64,000 nucleotides of DNA from Nitrosomonas sp. Nm34 (GCF_900113925.1 NZ_FORD01000011.1:1-64000); one strand, 5' to 3'; shown: positions 1-8,035, counted from the stretch's first letter. Notes: generated by a model not told the origin, from the letters alone. Numbers and translations are program-made.

Positions 1-290
1 GCCATGATTGCAACGATCACACCAAGGATAGCAGCACCCACAGTTCCAACGTCAGTAACGGCGGTAGTAATAGCAGTGGTGACATCAGCAGGTACAGCAG
101 CATGGGCACTTGATAGACCAGCAATGAAAAAAGCGAATAAAGCAACAGTGCGATAGACCATTCGCTTAAATCGTTGAGAAATCGACAATAGCGCCCTTTT
201 AAGAAAGCTGGTAGCTAGCATAAAGGGATAAATTAGAACGGCTAGAGAAAGCGTCAAAAGTGCTTGAATTTGTTGCTTAAGTTGATTCAT
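1..290 (-). CDS. Inovirus major coat protein (pVIII-like), partial at window edge
   Basis: Read by hand on the minus strand; 96 codons are open and the gene runs off position 1. The start at 290 has an AAGGAG Shine-Dalgarno six bases upstream. A hydrophobic stretch ends in the signal-peptidase-like site SSAHA, followed by a small acidic amphipathic segment beginning AVPADVTT and then a Gly/Ala/Ile/Val-rich membrane helix (VGAAILGVIVAIM). This architecture of leader, short acidic N-terminus and single transmembrane helix is that of filamentous phage coat subunits, which wait in the inner membrane before packaging around ssDNA. The leader is longer than usual: an internal ATG at 161 would give a classical 21-residue signal peptide but has a poor ribosome site. 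It lies just downstream of the phage replication genes. Confidence 0.75.
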   Translation of the reverse strand, partial: MNQLKQQIQALLTLSLAVLIYPFMLATSFLKRALLSISQRFKRMVYRTVALFAFFIAGLSSAHAAVPADVTTAITTAVTDVGTVGAAILGVIVAIM

Positions 291-327
291 TTAAAACTCC
301 TTTTGAAAATGTTTAATGGTTTTGGTT

Positions 328-378
328 GTGCACACCCCCAAGCATTCGTTACGCTGTAACAATTGCTTGAGGTTGTGC
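328..378. repeat. Long imperfect hairpin between rep and coat gene
   Basis: GTGCACACCC..CAAGCA pairs with TGCTTG..GGTTGTGCA around an inner GTTAC-GCT-GTAAC stem. It lies in the gap between the rep stop (380) and the coat-protein start (290). There is no T-run on the minus side, so it may be an RNA stability or attenuation element rather than a simple terminator. Confidence 0.55.
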
Positions 379-379
379 A

Positions 380-1408
380 TTACTTGTTCACTACAAGTTT
401 CAAAGGTTGATTAAATTCGTCATCGAACTTGTACCAGTCAGGAGGCGAAACTGGTTTAAGTTCGATAACGTGTACTTTGGTTGGGAATTTGGTGATATTG
501 CGAGGTTCAAGTACATCTATTCCGTATTCCCGTAAAATCTTGGCATGACGAAAAAGCGTTGCTCTCGACATAAGGGTAGAAATATCTTCGCCGGCGAGCC
601 ATGCAGCAGCCGTGAGGCGATAACGAGCAGGAATGGAATCCAAGATGTCAGGCTCGTCACTACGATCAACACGGCGGAAAATTTCTGTTTCTTCCTCAAA
701 AATTTGATGAATTTTCTCGTCAGTTATATTTTCCAGTTTGTCGAGTTCTTCGCTTTGCAGCATACGGCGCTTAAGTTCTACTTCTACACGTACTATTCCA
801 TTGTCTCTGCACCATTGATAAACAGGATCATCTGTTTTCATGCCGTGTTTCTCCATTTCTATGTGTTTGATATAAGCTTTAATCATATGACGAGTATTAG
901 ACCACCAGACAGACTCATCACCAGCTCTACCCTTTTTCATACGTGAGACGGAGCGATCAGCAAGCCGGCGGATAAGGTGTCGAGCTTGGGACTCGGAACC
1001 ACACGCAAAATTAGCGGTGATGTCCAAGCGTGAAAGACGCGCACCGCGTGATTCTGTGAGATCAGGCGAAAGCCCCCGAGGAGTGAAAATTGGGAGCGAT
1101 TTATCCAGCATGACTCGGTTACATTTCGCGAGAGTTTCTCGCCAACCATGGTTGAAAAGGTTGTCACGACGAGAAAACCTTCCAACGTTTCCTGAGAGTG
1201 AAACAAAGCTACCGTCACATTTGATTTGCAGACTTGTTTCATATGAGCCGACAAAGCGCGCGGGGCTAGCTTTTTCAAAACGCGGTATACCGAATCCGTC
1301 ATAAAAGACGACTGCTCCGTTTGCGATGACTGGGAGGCTTGCGCCTTCATGAACTTGACTAATGGTGATCCAGTCAATAAAGATGTTTTTTTCTTCCGCA
1401 TAGCTCAT
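380..1408 (-). CDS. Phage replication initiation protein (gene II/X family)
   Basis: This 342-residue protein resembles the phage/plasmid replication proteins of inoviruses (II/X family), which nick the double-stranded replicative form to start rolling-circle replication. Family-like signatures are the central segment GARLSRLDITANFACG, the segment VRVEVELKRRML near residue 210 and the late TLFRHAKILREYGIDV segment. The ATG at 1408 follows a GGGAAA ribosome site. It sits between the gene V-like protein (upstream) and the coat protein (downstream) on the same strand, a normal inovirus arrangement. No frame break is visible. Confidence 0.82.
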   Translation of the reverse strand: MSYAEEKNIFIDWITISQVHEGASLPVIANGAVVFYDGFGIPRFEKASPARFVGSYETSLQIKCDGSFVSLSGNVGRFSRRDNLFNHGWRETLAKCNRVMLDKSLPIFTPRGLSPDLTESRGARLSRLDITANFACGSESQARHLIRRLADRSVSRMKKGRAGDESVWWSNTRHMIKAYIKHIEMEKHGMKTDDPVYQWCRDNGIVRVEVELKRRMLQSEELDKLENITDEKIHQIFEEETEIFRRVDRSDEPDILDSIPARYRLTAAAWLAGEDISTLMSRATLFRHAKILREYGIDVLEPRNITKFPTKVHVIELKPVSPPDWYKFDDEFNQPLKLVVNK

Positions 1409-1445
1409 TTTCCCAACCTGAAATTAAAGTACTTAACAGTGAAAA

Positions 1446-1462
1446 AGTCTCAAATTGAGACT
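1446..1462 (-). terminator. Intrinsic terminator-like hairpin after gene V-like protein
   Basis: On the minus strand AGTCTCAATTTGAGACT is a perfect inverted repeat followed at once by TTTTT, between the gene V-like stop (1492) and the rep start (1408). It could end or attenuate transcription so that gene V is made in excess over rep. Confidence 0.6.
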
Positions 1463-1491
1463 GAATGGCATAGTGTTACTAGCCATTGGAA

Positions 1492-1785
1492 CTATTTAGG
1501 ATCGTTAAAGCCGACCACAGTATCTTTCAATTCTCCGAACATAATCATCGGCTCTTTGATCAATTCAAAAATTCTGGGCTGGGTAAGAACTGGGGCAAAT
1601 TTTTGATAAGCTGCTGGGTCAAGTGGAAGTGACGCTACATCGTAACCAAAGCCTTCCATGTTGTAGTTACCTTGGGCAACTGGACGAATGGGCAAAGCAA
1701 CGGTCAGCTCATACATTTCATAAGGTTTGCCATCTGCTTTTTTAAGACCGTGGGTACGTTTTGCATTCAATACTAAAACTCTCAT
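1492..1785 (-). CDS. Small phage protein, probable gene V-type ssDNA-binding protein
   Basis: This 97-residue soluble protein starts MRVLVLNAKRTHGLKK and has a beta-rich, charged composition with no membrane segment or signal. Position is the main argument: it precedes the rep gene in an inovirus replication module, where filamentous phages commonly encode a small ssDNA-binding protein that coats the plus strand. I see no decisive motif, so the function is inferred from context and size. The ATG at 1785 overlaps the stop of a short upstream open frame (1782-1928), suggesting coupled translation if that frame is real. Confidence 0.55.
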   Translation of the reverse strand: MRVLVLNAKRTHGLKKADGKPYEMYELTVALPIRPVAQGNYNMEGFGYDVASLPLDPAAYQKFAPVLTQPRIFELIKEPMIMFGELKDTVVGFNDPK

Positions 1786-1928
1786 TTTTTCTCCCGATTA
1801 TTAACATTTAAATTATTCATCGCCTTCTCGTCGCGTCGCAGACGCTGAAGCGTCCGCTCCTGCTCCTCGAGGCTCTTCACAAAATGACCACATTTGACGC
1901 AAGGAAATTTGAACTGTAGGATGACGCT
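1782..1928 (-). CDS. Possible small zinc-ribbon ORF (no standard start found)
   Basis: An open frame of 48 codons ends in a TGA that overlaps the ATG of the gene V-like protein. Its product contains FPCVKCGHF, a CxxC knuckle, followed by a strongly charged helix (SLEEQERTLQRLRRDEK). I find no ATG, GTG or TTG before the CxxC; an ATC at 1922 would be needed. It may be a rare-start gene, a decayed gene or chance. Confidence 0.25.
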   Translation of the reverse strand, partial: SVILQFKFPCVKCGHFVKSLEEQERTLQRLRRDEKAMNNLNVNNREKK

Positions 1929-1937
1929 TTAACAATT

Positions 1938-1983
1938 CAGTAGTAATTCCTACTGAATAAACTATCAGTAGGAATTACTACTG
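1938..1983. promoter_or_regulatory. Duplicated palindromic operator between divergent phage genes
   Basis: A perfect 19-bp inverted repeat (1938-1956 and 1965-1983) is separated by 8 bp. Each arm is itself a near-palindrome, AGTAG-N6-CTACT, so there are two operator-like sites with centres 28 bp apart. They lie between the divergent HTH gene (start 2000) and the minus-strand replication module, where an inovirus immunity repressor would bind. Confidence 0.6.
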
Positions 1984-1999
1984 TCAAGGAGATTATGCT

Positions 2000-2422
2000 A
2001 TGAACATAAAAACATTTATTGAAATGGGAGAAAAAAAAGCAGGAAAGCAAATAGAGCTAGCTAAAATGCTTGGTGTAACAGATAGTTACCTGAGGACAGT
2101 AAAAACAGGAAGAAACGGATTAAACGACGCTGTATGTATAGAATTAGCGAAGTATATTGAAGTCGATCCGCTAGAAGTAATAGCAGCAAGTAACTTAGTT
2201 ACAGAAAAAGACGAAAGAAGAAGGAAGGTTTTTGAGAGCTGTTTGAAAAATTCAAGAAGTGCAGCAGCTGGTGTAACAATTGCTCTACTTGTCACAACGG
2301 TTTTGACATTGGCACCGATAAAGCCCGCTAGCGCTAGTTATTTGTCGTTTATAGGTGACAATCTACACATTATACGCAATTCAATAGACGTAAAAGAATC
2401 AGGAGAAAAACTGATTACCTAA
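2000..2422 (+). CDS. HTH phage repressor-like protein with C-terminal hydrophobic segment
   Basis: This 140-residue protein begins with an XRE-type helix-turn-helix (about residues 15-60: QIELAKMLGVTDSYLRTVKTG, then LNDAVCIELAKYIEVDP). A basic linker (KDERRRK) leads to one hydrophobic segment near residues 90-108 (VTIALLVTTVLTL). Divergent placement over the double palindrome at 1938-1983 suggests an immunity or lysogeny repressor controlling the replication module. The membrane-like tail may tether the repressor. The stop is about 24 bases before the IS5 remnant, so the C-terminus could be affected by that insertion. Confidence 0.6.
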   Translation: MNIKTFIEMGEKKAGKQIELAKMLGVTDSYLRTVKTGRNGLNDAVCIELAKYIEVDPLEVIAASNLVTEKDERRRKVFESCLKNSRSAAAGVTIALLVTTVLTLAPIKPASASYLSFIGDNLHIIRNSIDVKESGEKLIT

Positions 2423-2445
2423 TGAATTTTTTCTATAAGTTATTA

Positions 2446-3190
2446 GGGTCTATTGACGTTTTAAGATAAGTATTTCATAAATAGAAACAAACTCGTGATA
2501 TTGGGGCTCCCATATCACCAACAAAACGAGTTTGCGATGCCCGAATGATGCTCAATGATGAGTACTGGTCGAAGCTGGAGAAGATTCTGCTTCAAGAATC
2601 GATTGGTAACAAGTGCAATCTGCGCATGACAGTAGAAAGAATACTGTATCGAATGCGGGTTGGCTGTCCGTGGAGCGACCTACCCCAGGCGTTCAGCTGC
2701 TGGAATTCCATCTATAAAAGATTCAATGCATGGTCATTGAGCAGGAAATGGATCAATATTTTCAAAGCATTGACTATTGATCTGGATTGGGAATGGGAAT
2801 TTATTGATGGCAGCTATTTAAAGCGCAAAGCCAAGTGTGGGAGCAGCGAGTCAAGAACCGCAGGCTGAAGGCCAAAAGCCGTGCAGGCAATACCGCAAAG
2901 ATCCATTTAGCGGTTGATGGAGCGGTTGATGGTTATGGCTTGCCAGTTGAGTTTGAAATTACCGGTGGAGAAGTCAATGACTGTTCTGCCGCACCTGATT
3001 TGATTGCCAGGTTGCCTGACGCAAAAGCGATGATTGCGGACAAGGGCTATGACAGCAAATGGTTACGGGAACAGATAACGTAGAAGAGAGCTCGGGCTGT
3101 GATACCGAGAAAGCGCAACTCGTTGAAAGGTAATGCAGATATGGATTGGGTTTGTATCAATACCGGCATTTGGTGGAGAATGCTACAGCA
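2446..3190 (+). mobile_element. Decayed IS5-family insertion sequence
   Basis: The left end begins GGGTCTATTGACGTT, a sequence I associate with IS5-family (IS427-like) ends. The transposase is in pieces: 2545-2868 gives the N-terminal DUF4096-like part (WSDLPQAFSCWNSIYKRF, then EFIDGSYLKRKAK); 2835-3083 continues in another frame (AKIHLAVDG, MIADKGYDS); and a final part (AVIPRKRNSLKG, then LYQYRHLVENA in yet another frame) stops near 3190. At least two frameshifts and a stop are present and the 3' end is missing, so it cannot transpose by itself. It abuts the antitoxin gene. Confidence 0.85.
2545..3190 (+). pseudogene. IS5-family transposase, frameshifted and truncated
   Basis: The reading frame moves from the first open frame (2545-2868) to a second near 2835-2860, meets a stop at about 3081, and changes frame again near 3150 within the NADMDW region. 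The DDE core is recognisable: D in EFIDGSY, D in MIADKGYD, and the YRHLVENA region where the last Glu lies. The C-terminal residues after YRHLVENA are lost. This is a relic, not an active transposase. Confidence 0.8.
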
Positions 3191-3199
3191 TGACGATAA

Positions 3200-3514
3200 T
3201 CATAAGGCTTCTAATGTTGTTTCATCGTCTGTCGATACTTTTGCTGTCAGCTTGATGCCAAGAGCTTTCATGACAGCTAGCGTTGTTTTAAGGGTAGGAT
3301 TGCCGTTTTCACTAAAAGAACGGTAAAGCTGTTCGCGGGAAAGACCAGTTTGTTCCGCAATCTGTTTCATGCCTTTAGATCGGGCAACAACGCCTAGCGC
3401 GTGGGCAATATAGCTAGCATCGTCTGATTCAAAAGCATCGGCCATATACGCCGCTATGGCCTCGGAAGAGGTCAATTCTTCAGCTATATCAAAAGTAGTC
3501 AGTTTTTCAGTCAT
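3200..3514 (-). CDS. Antitoxin of RelE/HigA-type toxin-antitoxin pair
   Basis: This 104-residue protein resembles the antidote proteins partnered with RelE-like killers (TIGR02684-like). The N-terminus is TFDIAEELTSSEAIAAYMADAF, and a HTH occupies about residues 50-90 (MKQIAEQTGLSREQLYRSF, then LKTTLAVMKALGIKL). It starts one base after the toxin stop, giving the toxin-first order usual for this class. Such antitoxins bind the toxin and repress their own promoter. The stop lies about 10 bp from the end of the IS5 relic, so the extreme C-terminus (DDETTLEAL) may be original or altered. Confidence 0.85.
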   Translation of the reverse strand: MTEKLTTFDIAEELTSSEAIAAYMADAFESDDASYIAHALGVVARSKGMKQIAEQTGLSREQLYRSFSENGNPTLKTTLAVMKALGIKLTAKVSTDDETTLEAL

Positions 3515-3515
3515 G

Positions 3516-3812
3516 TCATTCGCTCCATTCTTCAGCTAAACGCTTTGCAGTTTTAATGTCTCTATCCTGCGTGCTTTTGTCGCCACCGCAGAGTAAAACA
3601 ATGATGGCGTTTTTTCGCTTCTGAAAATAAATTCGATAACCTGGACCATAATGGACACGTAATTCACTAATTCCCTGCCCTATAGGTTCTACGTTGCCAG
3701 TGTGGCCGTAGGTAAGGCGTCCCAATCGCGAAAGAATCAAGCCGCGGGCACGTTCGTCTTTAAGTCTCCCCCACCATTTTTTAAATGTTTCAGTTTGTTG
3801 TATTTCGACCAT
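3516..3812 (-). CDS. RelE/HigB-like toxin
   Basis: This 98-residue protein belongs to the putative addiction-module killer group (TIGR02683-like) of the RelE/ParE superfamily, ribosome-dependent mRNA nucleases. Visible family features are TFKKWWGRLKDERARGLILSR, GNVEPIGQGISELRVHYGPG, the YRIYFQ strand and the C-terminal GGDKSTQDRDIKTA helix. It is first in a two-gene operon with the antitoxin, with only one base between stop and start. It looks intact. Confidence 0.87.
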   Translation of the reverse strand: MVEIQQTETFKKWWGRLKDERARGLILSRLGRLTYGHTGNVEPIGQGISELRVHYGPGYRIYFQKRKNAIIVLLCGGDKSTQDRDIKTAKRLAEEWSE

Positions 3813-3897
3813 TTCAATGTAGTGTAGTTTAATAACTACGTATGATCAATATCGCATGCTTTGTAAGGGGCTGAGAGTCTGGAAACAATGCGAAGCT

Positions 3898-4010
3898 GGC
3901 GACATTGCGGTTTTACCCGCGACGAAAAAAGGGTTCCCCCTGACATCCTACCCCTTCGGGGTAAGCGACCCGACCTGTCAGGGTACCACCCTTATTTTCT
4001 GCTAGTCGCC
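3898..4010. repeat. Large nested inverted repeat, possible phage intergenic structure
   Basis: Concentric arms can be paired by eye: GGCGAC (3898-3903) with GTCGCC (4005-4010); AAGGGT (3929-3934) with ACCCTT (3988-3993); CCCTGACA (3938-3945) with TGTCAGGG (3976-3983); and TACCCC (3949-3954) with GGGGTA (3958-3963) around a TTC loop. It carries no coding potential and is GC-rich among AT-rich neighbours. Filamentous phages have such hairpins at their origin or packaging signal. That role here is inference. Confidence 0.55.
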
Positions 4011-4041
4011 TTTATGTGTTCTATAAGTCAGAATAAAGATA

Positions 4042-5101
4042 TTACTGTGAAGAGATTCTCATAATATTACCTACCTGTTCAATTCGGAAATTCTTTAGAA
4101 CATTCATACCTAATAAAGAATCAGATGACATATTAGGCATAATTGTCACTTCTACATTATCAAGTTTAAATTTCCCAAACGTAATTTTAGGCACAATTGC
4201 TGTACAAGCATTAACATTGCCATTAGCAGTAGATACAAGCTTAGGAGAACACTTTTTTATACCAGCTCTAGACGCAACTTCTGAAGAGATTGATACATTA
4301 GTGGCTCCAGTATCAATCATAAAAACGACTGGTAATTGGTTTATAGTTCCTGAGCTGAAATAATGGCCTTCACGAGTTTGTAGTAGGTCAAGCCTCTTTA
4401 AGCTAGACACTTCAGCAGGCTGATTTAATATTTTAGAATTATAAGAGCGAGGCACATCAAAATTAATCGAAAATTGCTCTGGCCGTTGCCCTGTAGCATT
4501 AAGCCGTAAGAAGCTTGTCTCGCCCACGTTGATTAAAATTCCATTGGTAATAGATATATTTGCTCCGTCTGAAAATCCTTCCTTGAGATTACACCATTCA
4601 GACCCAGTTAAAACCTGCATCCCATATTGACCAATCGGCATACTAACTTGAGTAGTGCTACCAGAGGATACCGAAACAGCTAAGAATTTTTTGGTACCTG
4701 ATAAATCAGACAAAACCGCCACTATTGGATAATTATGTTTATTCTGTATTTCCAACCCAGAATAAAGTATATCTGAACGTTTCATTGCTGATGGCTCAAT
4801 AACATAAGAAGAGCCGTGAGAAGGCACGGGTTCACAATTGCGTAAAATCGCAAAACTTGTAGCTAAATTTTCATCAGTAAATGATTTTTGAATAGTTTGA
4901 AATTTATTCTGTAATTGGGGGTTATAGTAATAAAAAATTATAAAAAAATAATATTATAGAAAACCAAATAAAAATAACTCGGGCTATAGCTTTAAATGAA
5001 CTCTTATTAGAAGAGTTCTTTATAGTATGTATTCTATCTTTTCTAATTAGGTTCTGTTCATCACGTTTTTCATAATAATAATCACGATCTTGTATACCCA
5101 T
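4042..5101 (-). pseudogene. Retropepsin-like aspartic protease with N-terminal membrane anchor, frame-broken
   Basis: The continuous open part (4042-4827) holds an aspartyl protease domain of the retroviral-type clan AA: active-site motif VVFMIDTGATNVSIS, then VPKITFGKFKLDNVEV and the C-terminal SLLGMNVLKNFRIE. No ATG fits that frame. Reading upstream, the same frame is open to about 4955, while another frame from an ATG at 5101 encodes MGIQDRDYYYEKRDEQ and a transmembrane helix (VIFIWFSIILFF), the anchor layout expected of this family. The two parts join if one base is removed in the T-rich run near 4930-4955. I therefore read one gene broken by a frameshift, either real decay or a homopolymer sequencing error. 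Confidence 0.65.
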
Positions 5102-5173
5102 TTCTCATCTTATCTAATTTAATTAAGATGCTAATAACGGCAATAATGTACTTAAACTTAAAATAGCTAGTCG

Positions 5174-5406
5174 TTATTTAAGTATTTTTATTGAGATAGT
5201 TGGTTTGGGTGAACGTGGAAAGCTATGTTTCGACGCAAGCCGACAAGTTTCATCAGGTATCACCAGCCGTTCTACGCTGTGACCATCGCAGATACATTGT
5301 TTTTTGCTAGATACGCACGCCGACACTCTTGACCAGTCCACACGGTCTGAGACAAGCGTATAAGTAACAGGTGCGATTTTTTCGGGCTGTGGCGCTGGTG
5401 TGTGGT
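5174..5406 (-). pseudogene. Probable C-terminal remnant of inovirus Zot (pI-like) protein
   Basis: The minus-strand frame reads a variable Pro-rich linker, then VSACVSSKKQCICDG, RLVIPDETCR and a Pro/Ser tail. Cysteine-paired tails of the form C(I/V)xSxxxCxC followed by an acidic stretch and a third Cys are what I expect after the transmembrane segment of inovirus Zot assembly ATPases. The frame continues upstream only as antisense of an IS982 relic, so the ATPase part is gone. Identification rests on this short tail. Confidence 0.4.
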
Positions 5407-5430
5407 TCTGTGACGTATGGTTTACTATTG

Positions 5431-6185
5431 CAAGGTACTTGGTACCTTTGTGCTGTTTTCTAACCAGCCGCTTTGGACGCTGCAGTGGGATCAGCTTCAT
5501 TGATTCGACTATAGACAAACCAGTTAGAAATGATTCAAAGAGTATTCTCATTATTCCATCGAACACAAATGGACACAGGTCAAGACACTACGTAAATAAC
5601 AAAACCGAACCGTCGAGATGCTCTTCTAGTCCTGTACATTCTGAATCATACTTAACTTGTTAGGCGATAAGATCAGTGTGTGCCACAATCGCCGCATTGG
5701 GTCGCATCAAGTAATGGCAGAGTTTGCTGCCCGGGGAAAGACCAGTGTGGATTGGTTTTATGGGTTCAAGTTGCACCTGGTCATTAATGACTAGGGGGAA
5801 TTGCTAGGAGTCAAAATCACGGCGGGCAATGTGGATGACCGTGACCCGGTGCTAGAGTTGACGCGCTCCTTATTTGGCAAGCTCTTTGGTGACCGGGGTT
5901 ATATCTTGCGGTTACTCCTTGTTTGAGCAACTCTGGGAGCAAGGTGTGAGCAAGGTGTGCAGCTCATCACCAAGGTGTGCAAGAATATGAAAAACAAGCT
6001 GTTGCCACTTTTTGACAAGCTGCTGTTACGTAAACGCTCGATCATTGAGGCCGTCAATGACCAATTGAAAAATATCTCGCAAATCTAGCATTCCCGCCAT
6101 CGCAGCCCAGTTAACTTTTTTGTTAATCTGATAGCCGGACTGGTGGCTTACACCTTTCGCTTTATTGGGCTTCTTTCCGAGAAAT
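5431..6185 (+). pseudogene. IS982-family transposase relic (plus strand), interrupted
   Basis: Segments clearly homologous to the second IS982 copy at 56971-57866 can be read: LVPLCCFLTSRFG and GISFIDS (5431-5509), then ISVCHNRRIGSHQVMAEFAA (from 5671), TSVDWFYGFKLHLVIND followed by a stop, [37 protein letters not shown] and [15 protein letters not shown]. Several stops and frame changes and a local duplication (GAGCAAGGTGTG) break it. The N-terminal quarter is absent, and an unrelated piece of about 158 bp splits it at 5510-5667. Confidence 0.8.
5510..5667. other. About 158 bp of foreign sequence inside the IS982 relic
   Basis: Against the copy at 57.4 kb, where GATTCGATCAAGATCAG is continuous, this stretch interrupts the gene between GATTCGA and AAGATCAG. 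I see no terminal inverted repeats, target duplication or reading frame, so it may be a fragment left by a nested insertion and deletion. Confidence 0.45.
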
Positions 6186-6451
6186 GGTTTCAGTTAACCA
6201 GATGATGGCAAAGCAAACGTAGTCCACGATCGACACTTAAGTTAATTAGGCGTTTTTTTTCGACCTCAGCATATCCATAATATTTAAGACGCTCAGATGG
6301 CTTATGAGCGGCTCGAATAAACCAGTAAATGCTATAAAGTTTTGCCTTCAGCAAAATCTCGAAGGCATTTCCCAACATTTAGAGAATCGATCAAGAAGTA
6401 TGCGCATGTCACAAAGATGTCATAAGGGCGTAATGCTGAACCGTATAATAG
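6186..6451. other. Spacer after IS982 relic
   Basis: A 62-codon minus-strand frame exists at 6190-6378, but it has no recognisable family or convincing ribosome site, so I treat it as unsupported. Nothing else stands out. Confidence 0.3.
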
Positions 6452-6700
6452 TCAATACATAGTATCTTTTTTGTGTAGCTTCTTCGGTGCCAGCGTTTCC
6501 TTCTTCCTAAGGCCGTCTCCTAAGGCCTTACTGGCACCTCTCTTTTTTTCTCTGATGATTCCTTGGCTATTTGCTCCGGCTTCTCGTTGGCTTTGATTAT
6601 CTTTGATTATTTCAGGTGGGGTTTTATTAATTACATTTAAGTGCAGTTTATAGCCGAAATATAGCGCCAAGAGGGATATAAAAAAGATAAAGTATAGCAA
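6452..6700 (-). CDS. Hypothetical small membrane-anchored protein
   Basis: This is an 82-residue frame with one N-terminal transmembrane helix (LYFIFFISLLALYFGYKL) followed by a strongly basic, polar tail (KKRGASKALGDGLRKKE, APKKLHKKD). I do not recognise a family. The DNA under the tail contains short direct duplications (TTTGATTATC twice; CCTAAGGCC twice), so part of the tail may have grown by slippage. There is no operon partner; lipA begins well downstream and the upstream side is IS debris. It is plausible but unproven as a gene. Confidence 0.4.
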   Translation of the reverse strand: MLYFIFFISLLALYFGYKLHLNVINKTPPEIIKDNQSQREAGANSQGIIREKKRGASKALGDGLRKKETLAPKKLHKKDTMY

Positions 6701-7086
6701 GAAGACTATGACAAATTTTGCACTTTATCAATCCGTTCAAGAAGCCGTGCATGATCTGCTTTAACTCCCTTATTTACAGCTATATTTAAACTTTCTCGGA
6801 AATACTAAGTCATAACAAGTAATCCTGGTTTATGGGATTACGGTACACAACTGCTAATGTTCTTCTCTCTCCCCTAAGCTGCTGTGTACCGGTTTTCTTT
6901 CATAGCTTTCTCCATTTTTACGGTGCAGAGCTTAGTTTATTAATCACCTTTCTGCTATGCACCGTCTTTTCGATGTGTTGCTATTTTTTTATATAGCCCC
7001 TACTCACATGATCTAATAGACCCAAGCATTCTATCAGGTCTCTCAGGCCTTCCAATCAAAGTATTATATCGAACGCTGTCAAAAAG
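6701..7086. other. Intergenic region with two similar long-loop hairpins
   Basis: No gene is supported here. Two inverted repeats of like design occur in tandem: CGGTACACA (6841-6849) with TGTGTACCG (6883-6891) followed by GTTTTC, and ACGGTGCA (6920-6927) with TGCACCGT (6958-6965) followed by CTTTT. Both have loops of about 30 bases. They could be weak terminators or copies of a small repeat. Confidence 0.45.
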
Positions 7087-8031
7087 CTATTTCACCCCTG
7101 CTTCATGTGCTTGTTGATCGGCATGGTAACTGGAACGCACCATAGGGCCACAGGCAGCGTTACTGAAGCCCATTTCTATGGCCATACGCTCAAACTCCTT
7201 GAAGTCTTCGGGTGATACATACCGCATGACAGGCAAGTGTCCGATGCTGGGTTGTAGGTATTGGCCGATGGTGAGCATATCGACATTATGTTCACGCAAA
7301 TCTCGTAACACCTCGATAATTTCACTATCGGTTTCTCCCAGTCCTAACATTAAACCGGATTTGGTAGGAATAGCTGGAAAAGCAGCTTTAAAATCTTTCA
7401 GCAATTTTAAAGAATGCGCATAATCGGCACCCGGGCGGCATTGCTTATATAAACGTGGCACTGTTTCAAGGTTATGGTTGAGCACATCGGGAGGACACGC
7501 AGATAATTTTTCCAACGCAACCGACAATCTGCCACGAAAATCCGGCACCAGAAGTTCAATTTTAGTCAGTGGTGAATGAGCCCGGATCTCACGCACGCAA
7601 TCGACAAAGTGTTGTGCTCCCCCATCGCGCAAATCATCACGATCCACACTGGTGATCACGACATATTTAAGCTTCAATGCTGCGATAGATTTTGCCAGAT
7701 GTAATGGCTCTTCAGAATCAGGTGGTAAGGGTCTGCCATGCGCCACATCACAGAAAGGACAACGCCGGGTACAAAGATCGCCCAAAATCATGAAAGTGGC
7801 GGTTCCTTTACCAAAGCATTCGCCAATATTAGGACAGGAAGCTTCCTCACACACCGTATGCAGTTTATGCTCCCGCAGCAAGCGTTTAACTTCGGTATAA
7901 GTCTGACTATTAGATGAGCGTACCCGTATCCATGATGGCTTGCGCAGTATCTCACTAGGCTGTTGAGCCGTTATTTTGATTGGATTGCGCGCTGTTTTAG
8001 CAATTCCTCTTTCGTGCCTATCAGTGGTCAT
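7087..8031 (-). CDS. lipA: Lipoyl synthase
   Basis: Radical-SAM lipoyl synthase inserts two sulfurs into protein-bound octanoyl groups. The auxiliary-cluster motif [12 protein letters not shown] and the radical-SAM motif CTRRCPFC are intact, followed by [28 protein letters not shown] and the C-terminal [11 protein letters not shown] with its conserved Ser. I place the start at the ATG at 8031 (MTTDRHERG); a longer TTG start at 8058 would overlap lipB more deeply. It follows lipB closely on the same strand, the usual lipB-lipA order, so octanoyl transfer and sulfur insertion are encoded together. Its length is normal for the family. Confidence 0.97.
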   Translation of the reverse strand: MTTDRHERGIAKTARNPIKITAQQPSEILRKPSWIRVRSSNSQTYTEVKRLLREHKLHTVCEEASCPNIGECFGKGTATFMILGDLCTRRCPFCDVAHGRPLPPDSEEPLHLAKSIAALKLKYVVITSVDRDDLRDGGAQHFVDCVREIRAHSPLTKIELLVPDFRGRLSVALEKLSACPPDVLNHNLETVPRLYKQCRPGADYAHSLKLLKDFKAAFPAIPTKSGLMLGLGETDSEIIEVLRDLREHNVDMLTIGQYLQPSIGHLPVMRYVSPEDFKEFERMAIEMGFSNAACGPMVRSSYHADQQAHEAGVK

Positions 8032-8035
8032 GGCG

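Noticed and set aside
937-1401. 154-codon minus-strand frame
   Set aside because: Overlaps the phage rep gene in another frame; the rep frame has the family motifs and ribosome site.
5655-5667. GTTAGGC resembling an integron attC core
   Set aside because: No partner core or attC-type imperfect hairpin around it.
6190-6378. 62-codon minus-strand frame
   Set aside because: No ribosome site, no domain, adjacent to IS debris; not enough to call a gene.
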